The position numbers were made by a program, and so were the translations under genes. DNA of 64,000 bases, taken from assembly GCA_030142905.1 (NCBI GenBank), contig JASJOG010000610.1, positions 1 to 64,000 on the forward strand. The letters run 5' to 3'. Under the pieces are notes generated by a model. It made no database searches. It saw nothing but the letters and a program-made list of their open reading frames with translations, and was not told where the DNA came from. Source of the stretch: Heliopora coerulea (taxonomy: Eukaryota; Cnidaria; Anthozoa; Scleralcyonacea; Helioporidae). This document shows, in pieces, positions 43,801 to 55,800 of this stretch (the first letter of the stretch is position 1; every line of letters starts with the position of its first letter).

Positions 43801-46800
43801 AACTTCCTCAAACATGTCACGATTCTCCCAGGTTCAAACCATTTACTCTGCCTTTAACTGTAACGTAATGCGATGAGGATAAAACAAATATAACGACAAG
43901 GAAGAAAGATACCCGGCAAATAAAGTGTCCCATACATCTTACAAAGGGAGTGAAATCAGGCATGATAAGTGAAAATATGATACCGATATCGGCCAACATG
44001 TCGGCCAAAAACGGACGTTTTGCTGGACACCGTCCGATGACCGACACGAATATTCCGGCTCGAAGGTTGTACAGGGAGTCAGACCGAAAACTTTCCCTCG
44101 CTCAGAGACAATGATTGTTCAGGTATAGTTCCATGTATGGATGTTGTATTTTGATAAAAAGGTTTGATACCAGTAACCTCTCACCTGTAATTCTAACATT
44201 GTTGCAGGTTTAACGGAACCTTCTTGGATATTCACAGTACACTGAGGAATAACATGGGACTTGATTAGTTCTCCCTTCGTTCCTGTTACAAAAGTTTCTT
44301 TTTTTAACCTTGAAATGACAGCCAGTTTACCAGGAAATTCATTCAGGCTAATCTTGACATATTGTGTTTCGATCGTCGGATCGTCGTTGTCTATAAAAGA
44401 CATTAACTCTATTCATTTCACCATTATTGATTCACAAGGCCTTGTACTGCAGATTTTCTTTGATCCTGCTTCTCGAACATTCAGAACCACGGATGAAGCG
44501 TTCCGACGAAATGATCGTAAGAAGAATTTTGCATAGCTAAGTATTAAAAATAATCCAGAACGACGGTTTGGCATACAAGTGTGCTGTATTTTGTAAAGAT
44601 TATTATCAAGAGGTAAAAAAAGAACGTTGGCTAAACAGTTTCCTAAAGTGATTTTTCGATGCTATTTCACGAAGTTTTTTTTGTGAGAATTGTCAATAAC
44701 TTTTGCGAAGAGTATTACTAAATTAATATCATTGGAACACACCAAACGAAAACCTGTTAAGTTTCTGAGGCAAACATTTAAATTTGACATCGAGGTAAAA
44801 CAGGTTTTCATTAAGTGATAGAGACCTGGAATGATTTTTTTGTTATTAATCGGTTTTAAATCCAGGACTAAGAAGCTTCACGGGCGGGATGCAACTTGAT
44901 CGAGGGCCAACAGCTGAATACCATTGGTTAGTACTACAACAAGAAACTAAATGGTACATCATAAGATGTTTTATTAAAAGTTTTTCCGGCCAAAGTTTTG
45001 ACCCAACGTTAGGTCATCCTCAGGTCAAAAAATTGCTTTAGATTTACATCTTATATAAAGTTTAAAATGCAAATAAAGTCGAAATCCTAAAAGGGTATAT
45101 GGAACAGACATCACGTAAACTAGAGATGTGACTGAAAGAACATTTATATAAGAAGGAAAAATCGTTTACATCAATTCACACACAGTTAGGATGTACATCA
45201 ATTGTTACGGCGCAAAAATTCACAGTACTAAGGAAAGTGGACTCCAATTTTGATCGTTCACTTTTAGAGGCATTTTATATAGACAAATTAAAACCATCAT
45301 TGAATAAGAAGATCGAAGGAGGAAATCTGAACCTGGTCTTATCTGCGTAATGTTGCTGTAAATATTCTAGTTTTTAGTTGGTGTTTTTTATTTTAATGCA
45401 AATTAGTTATAAATATTTAAGAACCTTTTAAAATTATGGTTTATGCATATTTTTACACCCTTTTAGGATTTGGATTTTGTAATTTGTATTTTTAGCTTTA
45501 TATAAGATGTAAACTTAAAACAATTTTTAGGCCTGAAGATGACCCAACGTAGGGGTCGAAACGCCCGAAAAAACTTTTAATAGTACCACAGGGACTCAAA
45601 ACTTAGTAAGAATGAAAAACGTTTGCATGTACCTCCGCCATTTTCCACGGCCATTTCTTTCCAGTTGTAGCCACCATCGTCCGTACTTAAAATGACCAAC
45701 TCTCGCTCCCCGTTGCGCAAAGAAGCAAAATGGGGAACATCTAAGGAAACTGCTTTCAAAAACCTCACGCCACTTGGACCGAGGTCGATTATCCGGCAAG
45801 CACACGATTCTCCCTCGCCTAATGAAGGCATCAATGACGGCTTGAGTGATCTGGAAAAAAACACAAACAAACGTATGATACTACTGCGGTTATGGTGGAC
45901 CCACCTTGTCGCTGGTCTTTTGCCGTCGGCTCAACAAAAAAAGGAAACTTGCTTTTGGCGCGGAATTTAAATCCCAAAGCACAGTGTTCTTACGATGGAA
46001 CCTTAAGTGCCGCTAATTTATGGAGATATCTGCAAATTTAACAAACATAAGAAGACTTTGCAAGGATTTTAGTGCTCGAAATAGGCTTACTGTTTGACCT
46101 ACAAGCTAAAATTCCCCCAATACCACTTGCAAACTATGCAAACTTCGAATCTCCCGTAAGTCCAGGTAACTTCATGGGAAGTTCCAAGCTGCTTAGCATG
46201 GTTAGGTTAAAACAGTACTTCATGAAACAGGAGAATTTAACATACTCATACCACATACAAGGTTCTCGTGGCTGGCTCATTAATCTGTGAAGCACCATGA
46301 GTATTTATGTTGATTCCAACCTTTCTTAGCAACACGTAAACTCCCGTGAAATTAAATCAGTATGAATACCGTTAACTCTTTCCCGGCAGAAGCTCCCCCT
46401 TTGACGAGTAAAATCGTCTGGCGTTAGCCAGGGTAAAATAGTCTGGCGGCAGCCCGAGTAAAATAATAGAAGTCTTAAAGGCCGTTTACATGTACAAATT
46501 TGCACTTTGCGATTGTCATCCTGGTGTATGTAATGAACTCGTGACAGCCTATGCAGCAATATATCCGCTTATGATTCGCTGTAGTTTGTCTTCGACACTC
46601 CCGTCAGTTAAACACATACTCCAAGATATCAATCGCAAGACACAAAATCGCACGTGTAAGCAGCCCTTAATGCTGTCCGGAAAGAATTAAGGCCTCGCGC
46701 TCGGCTAATAATTCTTCAACACTGTTCGCTATCTTACTTCAACAGACGACACGTAATTCTCGTTGGCATACGACAACTTTGAGGAGGAACGGACATTTTA

Positions 46801-49800
46801 ATGCCTGTCTCACTGCTTTGCATCTGACAACCGCGAGCGTCCACCATGAAGCTAATCAAGAACCTGAATGTGAGTGGAAATATTCAAAATAAGTAACATT
46901 TTATCAGCGAGTTTCATGAACAGCTACTGATACGTTGACGAAGTACAGGTGTATTTCAGAACTAAAAAACGTTTTTCATGACCAACACGAGATCGCCTGA
47001 CATACTACAAAAATCCTTAAAAAGTCCCCCTATATGAATCCCAAAACAAGTTTAGCAGGACGCAATGGAGATAAATTTATCGGGATTTTGTTTTCAATAT
47101 CACAATAGATCAAGTTTCATGTGTGCTGAAGATTTTTTCCTTTCTTTACACGTTGTTTATTAAAACATACAGCATTGTTTTTTGGTGATAATCACAAACA
47201 CTAATCACTACCAAGGGCATCAGATATGGAAATTATTTCCACCTGGGCGAGCAAGAGGGGTCGTACATGGTATAGATGCACAGGAACTAAGATCTACTTG
47301 GTAACTTTACGACTTCACCAGTTTTACCCTATTTGACAAAACAGTTCCGTTATTGCTGGTTTGTAACCAAACCCTGACATTCAAAAGACAAAGATACCTT
47401 GAGCCATTTCGGCGATGTTTACACTAGCGGTTAATGAGACGATCGGCACCAGGACGGAACCACTGAGACCAGGTTAATCGTGTGTAGACTGGGACTAGAA
47501 AATTAAGTATTTTATTTACTTGATAACTTTTTGGAAAAAATCATTGAGGTTTAGGTTAAAATGTCACCAGGGGTAACACGTCAACTGTTAGAATTAGGAT
47601 TAGGATTAGGATTAGGACCCTAACCCTAACCCTAGCATCCAGGATCATTCACAATTTTAGGACCATTGACATTTCAGGATTATTCTGAATCTTAGGTGAG
47701 AGGATGTCAGGTAAATAAAATACTTAATTTTCTAGTTCCAGTCTTCACACGGTTCTAATGCCGACCTAATGAGACGCTCTTATTGAAGTTTCAGCAACAT
47801 GGACGCCATGACGTCACTTGCAAACCACCTAACTATGTCGTTTTGGAGTGCTGGATCACGACGATCATGATTGGGCATACTCAGGGCGTAAGCACTTGAC
47901 GTCACTGCCGCCATGTTGGTGTTCCTTGACAAAAGAATGTTGATCATCTTTTGTTAGGTGCACCAACATGGCCGCCATGCCCTTAGTCATTCCGGTCTCT
48001 GGATAATGAGTGAATACGCTCCATTCGGGATTGAAAAATCGGACAGTAAAGTAAATAAGTGTAAAATCGGATGAGCTGATTCATTTCTTAATGTTCGACG
48101 AACGTTGAGATGGGAGTTAACCTTTAGAATAAGCTCAACATGAGTATTCCCATTTAGGTCATAACCCCTAGTTACTTATAAGGAAATAACGATTCTATTG
48201 GCACTTCAGATATGCAAAGCCGGCTTATAACATGGTTACTACATTTCAGCAATATTTTCCTGAAAACTGCATAAACTAGTGTAACATTGTAACTTACCCT
48301 CCAGAGACTGGTGGCCCTCGGGTAATGTTATCCGTCGGTAATCTGTCCAGTTCAGATTCCTCAAACCTAAAGCTTGGCGAGAATGCGCTTGCTTCAACAA
48401 ACGACTCACTTACAACCACAATATCGTCTTCAAAAAGCTGCGATGGAGTGCGACGCTCGTCTGACCGAAGAGGACTTAAGGGCGAAGAAAGGTCTCGGAA
48501 GACGTCGTGAAACGAAGAGTCTGGAGTACTCCGGGCCGAGTGTCCGATAGGATGGGCCTTGGTGCCATTGCTGTGCTTAATCGAGACTTCATTCATGAAT
48601 GACTGCAGGTATTCCTCGTCACTTTCATTAGATCGATTTTCTGTTACAAATAAAAACAAAAAGGAGTCAAGATAATTTTTCTCGGAAGAAATAACTACAA
48701 TGCAAACTACAGTGGAACTCCGCCACACGGCCACCTCATTATTACAATCACTTTATTTTGTCCCGGCGAAAGGCCCATACATTTTCTTATAAAAAAACCC
48801 CGTTAATGCGGCCAACGGCCTCATTGTGAAATCCCAACGTATATATTGCTTTATAAATTCATCTCGTTAATACGGCCATTCCAACCAAATATGCACTACG
48901 AAGGACAAGTTAGTGATAAACAAAAATAAATCTTGACGAACAATAACGATTTTCTTTTCTAATTGAAAACGTCTGTGACATGTTATATCGCTGACTTCTA
49001 AAACAGCCATTTCCTTTACAAAGTCAGGAATGTAATACGACCCTTATCAAATGACAAATGAAAATAAAATTTGACAAACACTAATATCCTTTAAATTGCA
49101 AGATAATTAAGTCATTGCACTTGCACACGAACAAGTCAATCGAAAGTCACAAATTTTTTTTCAAAATCCTGTTGAAAGTTAATTTATTAATGAAAGTAAC
49201 ATGCAAAATTGGAGAGTGTGGAGCTTTTGTTTTGAAAAGGACAAAATGTATAGCGGATTGTCCCTGTTTATAAAATTCAGTGAAGTTTGTCTTATTGTGT
49301 AGTTCCGTTTCAATTAAATTATATCTGCATTCTGGATGTTTAAGGACAGTTGTTTAGAAATGCTGTTGTGATATAACTGTCATGACGTCACTTGAAAGAG
49401 ACCAGCCATGAAATTTGATCCTACCCCGTTAATATGGCCAGATACTTAAGGTCTGTTGGTGGCCATATTAACGGGGTTCCACTATACCAACTGAACGAAC
49501 TCCACAAGAGGTATCTTCTAGTTTTTCTCAGTTGAGAACACTAATGTCTGGGTCAAACGGACGTAGAATTAGGTTTGCTGGAGCCTTCACATGACTTGAT
49601 TCAACGTCTGTTAGCACAAATTTGTTACCTTCTACTTCAAAACAACATTCAATCGAACGAACACAAAGATGTGTCGCAGAATTAGGGTTGCTCGATCGTG
49701 TTTCTCTAAAAGTTGAAGAATTTAAGTTAGTCTGAAAAATTTTGTATACAAGCATTGTTGACTTTGCCGGTTGCTATGGTAACAATGTTTCAAACGTCAT

Positions 49801-52800
49801 CGCAACCGATGGATACTTTTCTTGGCAAAGTCAAAAATGTTTATATACAAATCTTTTATGGTCTAACTTAAATTCTTTATACTCAACATAATTTAATGAG
49901 TAAAGGAGCACGGTAAGTCTTTTTCATTAATATTTTTCTCACTGTACGACAAAGTAATGGACAGCTTTTAAAAAACAAGCTGTAATTCCAATTTTTTTTT
50001 GACAGGGGAAATGTTCTTTGATTTTTAAGAAATTGGGCATTACAGAAATTTTCCCAAAACCACCGATTGATTTTCCAAATGTGAAGAACAGCTTTAATGA
50101 AAAAAATCATCATCGGTCATGGTGCTCTTTCATAAATTAAATTGAGCTAAACAGTAGATAGGAACCATTTTGAAACGTCACTGTTGGCATAGCAACTACG
50201 AAAACATTTTTTGTAAATATTAGTATTTGATGCCAAAAATGTTTTTCGACCTTTCACATTAAGAGACGTAGTCTCCAAAAGATATTTATTCACATTTTTC
50301 AGGGTAGAACTTGTGCTCTTCCATTTTCCAGAAAAAGCATCAAAACAGTTTAAAAACCTTCAACTTGACTGTATATTCCATCTATTAGCACGGACAGCAT
50401 CGGAGGTCATGCGGGCGTAGCTTCTGCATAGCTTTAGCTTAGCCCTTAGCCAGTACTTTATCCGGGCATGCACAAGTTTTACTCGAGCACATGACAGGGT
50501 TCAGTTATTGTATTCATTACATGTATTCAGACAACATTAGCTCAACCTTAGCGTACCTTCTTCGATGTCCTCCACTTCTAGTGTTGGGGTCCCCTCGCTC
50601 GCATCATCCTCCAACTCCTCTGGAATTTCACTAACTTGCCTGGGCAACGGTGGACGCTCACCACCTTTACTAGCCTATAAGCGCGAAAGAATTTTCAGTT
50701 CTGATTCGTAATCCCTTCTTCGACGTGGTGAACACGATAGAACGCTTTTAAGCAATTAGGAAGACAGTTCAGAATGGATATTTGTTAGGGCATATTGTCG
50801 GACTAATCTTCATCGTTTGGTAATTGAACATGTAGCTGAAACAGCTGACACAACTACAGTCCTCCGGTCGTACATTTTTCGTGGATTAGTCACCATGTAT
50901 TCTCACTAACTCCATCTGGTAAACAATTTCGTGACTTATGGAATAACAGTGTATAAGAGGTGACCTGAAATGTTGATAATTAGATAAACGGAGCGTGCAG
51001 CAACATTTTCTCTAAGACCTTTGACGAAAACTGCAGCTAAAACAGTGATTAAGAATAATCTCTACCAAGCGGAATGGAATTGTCTGCACTTCAGGAACTT
51101 TCCTTATATCTTACGAGCTCTCTGGCTGAACTAACTAGAAAAGATGACGAGAGGAAATTCTACTCGAGTGGAATATTCCCACAGGTGGAAATCAGGCTTC
51201 AGAGATCAGGGTTGTCAGTTAAGAACGGTCAACGGTGAAATTCTTGAGAGCTTTTCATTGAACCGAGTATAAATCCGCCCGATCTCTATTGCTTCCGGAA
51301 CTTTGCTTTTATGCAGCTTTAGAAATATTCAGACCTTAATAAAGGCTAAATAATAGAAATGGTAAGACTGCAGCCAAAACAATAGCAGTTTTCATGTTGA
51401 ATTTGGCTGACAACTGTTGAACGAACATCCTAACAATTACCTATTCTAATTTTTCTAAAAAATCATTCCTCCAATACCCCATCAAAAGCAGTCAAGCCTC
51501 GGGGATAAAATTCACCATTTCTATGCAACAGTTCTTGGCAACTGTACTAGGAAATGAAAATCCAGTATGACTAGAAGCGTTATTCCTATTTAAGAGTCAT
51601 CGTCAGGGTGTAACGAAGAGAAAACTTTACGATTAACTAACACTGAGAAAGTTATCTCGACAAACTAAGTCAACTTGAGCAGGGTTAGAGCTCGCATCTT
51701 TGGGTTACTTGACCGTTGCTCCACCGATTGAGTTTCCAATCTGGAGCCAGTATACTCGTAAAATCCAACTTAAGACCACGAATGATTCTCGCGATAATAC
51801 ACCTTTTGCTGCTCATTACCAGAAAATATAGCGTTATTAACGCCAACCTCCAACTCATAAACGCAAAAATACATTCATTTTATTCAATCGACATTCAGTA
51901 GCGTAGATACGCAACAATTTATATCGAAGGGCATTCTATAACGCCAACAGACGACCATTGGCACAATTCTACTATACATTAGGGATAATAAAATTTCAGT
52001 TACGCAACATGTTTCTTTTGCGTAATTAGTGAGGAAAATTGGTCACTACATGATATTTTTACTTGATTGAGACGACCAGCACTCAGTGAATCAAAGCTTC
52101 AGTCCCCAACTACAACTTTCGTTAACAACTGTCAAGATGATCAAACTCCATGGACAACTCATTGAGATAATTCTAGCCTGACACCATTTATTTTGACAAT
52201 AATTGTTGACAAAAAGGTAATGTGTTTACACGAAAGGAAATAACACACAGCTAACTCAACATTGAATGAACCTTTTCTTACCTCTTCTCTCTCCAAAACA
52301 GTGACTGACACATGTGTTGTCGTTACTCTGAATAGCATTTCTAAGATGTGCTTCCACTCCACCGTTGTCACAGTCTGGCTCAAATATTGTGCAATATACA
52401 GAGCAGTGAAGCCTTCCTATAAGTCGTAAAGTTGTAAAAATGCAAATTTAACCATCACATGCAACCTGATTAGCATCAAATGCATCGGAAACTCAAAGTG
52501 ACCACATTCTTGACTTTCGTCGCCTTCGCAACGACTGTAACAAGTGCAACGAACAAGCTGCGCAAACATTCTGTTTTTGTTTTATGAACTGTCCAGTTTG
52601 TATAACTCTTCGGAAAAATTTGCGAGTTAAGATTATTCAATCTGATCTTTCATACGATTATAGTTCTGAAAGCATGATGGACGGGAGTGTTCCGACATCA
52701 GAGTGAGATCGATTTTTTTAAAAAAGTCGCCTTGAAATATGGGGTCACACATTTCTTGTCAATTTTACTGAAGAATATCTGTTGTGAACAACAAAAGATC

Positions 52801-55800
52801 ATGCTACCTTTATCATGTTTGGTGACCACGTGTTAATTTTTTTTTTTGTATTTTTTAATTTCGGTAATACCACAATGACCTCCGATTCTATTGTTCTCAA
52901 GGGGAGATTTAATCTCTAAATTCCCTCAACAGCATGCATACTTTTATTAATTTTCCCTCAAAATAGGGAAAATTGCTAATTTCCCCTCATTAACATGCAT
53001 GAGTGAACATCAAATAATGTTTTTAAATTTAAGCATTGAACAACTCGTTTTATACAAGTGCTGGTACCCACCATGAACAATACTAACATCCCAAAAAGAA
53101 CTTCAAATAAATACCAAGTAAATTTCGTCGGTCATCATGGTATTACAAACTAATACCATGACATGTAAGGAAATGAGTCATTAAACGTCCTCTCAAGCCT
53201 CGGGAGGTTTGTGAAAGTCTCTCGGGCTAACGCCCTCGGCACTTCCCCAAACCTCCCTCGGTTTTCGGGGACATTTAATCACTAATTTCCCTCATGTCAT
53301 GGTATTACTCACAATAATAATTTATTTTCCCCTTCATGTAAGTGCACGACTAACACTAGTTACTCATTGAAAACGCAGACTTACATCGAGTTTTACTTTT
53401 TACAACTTGACTTCGCTATTCCAATAAAACCCAATTAAAGTTCGCTAAAAGCGACAAAACAAGTCAAAACATCACGTCAACTTGTCGTTATCAAGTCATC
53501 ACGCACGTTCAGTAGCCAAACATGTAATAAAGCTTTAAGAAATCTAAATAATGATGGTTTACATTAATATGACTTAAATGTTTCAACTCTTTTATCAAAG
53601 TTTTAAAATGCGAAACTCCTGCAGCCCTAATTTTTAAGAAGGTTGTAATCTCCTTTCCAGAATCTTCCTGTTCGGTTTTAGGAAAATTCTGGGGAAATCT
53701 AATTTTAAATATTTGATCGTTGATATGCTACTTATCAAATCAGTGACGTAGAAGGCTTGTTTCACGGTTTTTCACTCTCTTCACTTTGCCTCGTTTGCAT
53801 TTACTTTGATTTTGTTCGCTTAAATGTCGGTGACCAACGCTTCGTTACACTACTACAAAAACTTGTGAGTATATTTATGCAGTGACGGTACTGACTACAG
53901 CTGAAAGCATAGCAACTTGTTTTTACTCAGGTTTTTACTGAGGAAGGGACACGTTCCTTCGTGGATCGCCCTTCAATCAAGGTGGGTGAAAATACACCGA
54001 ATAATAAAGTAATTAGGTATAAGCAGCAAGACACCCTGCCCATAAATTCTTGACACCAAAAACAGCTCGATCCAGATTGGGTTAAAACACAACCTCGTTC
54101 CCAAGAAATTTTGCGTCCACGGTGGAAGGACGGAAAAATGGGGCTGACATTGACCAGTGGTTTCAATAATTTCATCACCTCTAAGCAATCAATTCATTTA
54201 CCCGGGATATCATTCACTCGTCTAAATCAGGGTATTAATCTCTTCCTCCTTCAAATTTTGCTACTTATATCAAATAATAGCTTTTGTTTCCCAAGTAAAG
54301 AATTGCTTCTGAGAGTTGTTTCAGATAATTACAAGAGATAATGACTGGAACTCTTTCAAGTTGCTGAAAGCAATTTGATTTTCATAAAAATGCTTTTAAG
54401 ACGCTATAAAAAACCATTTAGAGAGAATAAGAGGTTCCCAAAGAACAAAAATCTATCCTTTTTCTAGCAAACATAAAGCCTTCACATGTACAAACATTAA
54501 CATTTGTCGTCAATCCTCTCTGGCCTCTCAGTCTTCCCCACTTTAGAAACTCCTGGATTGGCCAATTATTTTATCATTCAGAAAAGTAGTTTCTGCTCAA
54601 TGGCTTACCTTAGTGACAGCATCTGGGGGTGCATTGTACGTCAGCAGAAGTTCTATGATTTTTACGTGTCCCTGTTGTGCTGCAAAGTGGAGTGGCATGT
54701 AACGCTGTTGCGTTGTAATTTCCAAGTCAGCCTCATTTTCCAACAACAGTTTAGCCATTTCGTAGTGACCACAGTGACAAGCAATATGAAGAGGTGTGAA
54801 ACCACTCTAAATAACAATACAACTAGCATAAAAACTCATAGATATTATAATCAGCTTTAATATTTTGGATCAACCTGACACGACCAATGTTGCTCTGAAC
54901 CCGAACTCGACCAAATGGAACGACGCAATTCGGAGAAACAATATGACTCCATAGGGCATAGTCCCAAAATTTTCGAGAAGGTATAAAACTTGTCGATTTT
55001 GTAGGGTCTTTTCCTTTAAAATATCAAAATTACTTTTGTAAAATATGTCATCATATTTTTCTCTGAAAATGTCCAGTTGAGGATTTTTAAGTGTAAACCT
55101 ATGATCAAAGACAACTTGGAAACATCTTAAAATAAATTTACTCATAAAAAATCCTCTGCTGGGCATTAATCTTTATTTTACGATTACGTTTTCCGCCCGG
55201 AAAATCTACACCCAAGATTATCATAACTTGGCAAATCAAGTGACGCAATATTATCACGTAAAATCAGCTCGTACTTTTCATACATATACTAGTTTTAATA
55301 CATGTTGTAGCTAGATTTTAGGCTATTTTTTAAATACTTCAGTCAGCAGGGAAATGTTTTTCTAAACACTGGGTTTAGGATTGGCTTGGACTTAGTGACA
55401 ATAATAACCTCGCCGTAGTGAAGTATTGTTAGTGTAGACTTCTTTCAAGCTTAGCTGGAATCACCTGACAGAAAACTGCTGAAAAAGAATACGCAGCTTA
55501 AGATGACGTACCGTAGTTTGAGCATTGATTTCAGCCATGTATTTCAACAAAACTCTTGCAACCTCAACTTGATTGTACCTGGCACATACGTGGAGTGGAG
55601 TGAGCCCATTCTAAGAAAAATGTAAAAATAAACAAATTCAACAACGTAACCTGTAAGCTCTCGTAAAGTTTGTTACCACAGAATTTAAGTGAACACTAGT
55701 CTGACTGCACGAAAAGTAGCTATGTCCATATAATAAATCATTCATACCAAAGCTTAATGATGTCCTACAATCTGTTTCACGAACCCAATTTGAAACAGAA

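Noticed and set aside
46840..46870. Plus-strand CCACCATGAAGCTAATC with a GTGAGT after it, looking like a first exon
   Set aside because: It is the reverse complement of the conserved ankyrin ZU5N exon start; the Kozak-like context is coincidental.
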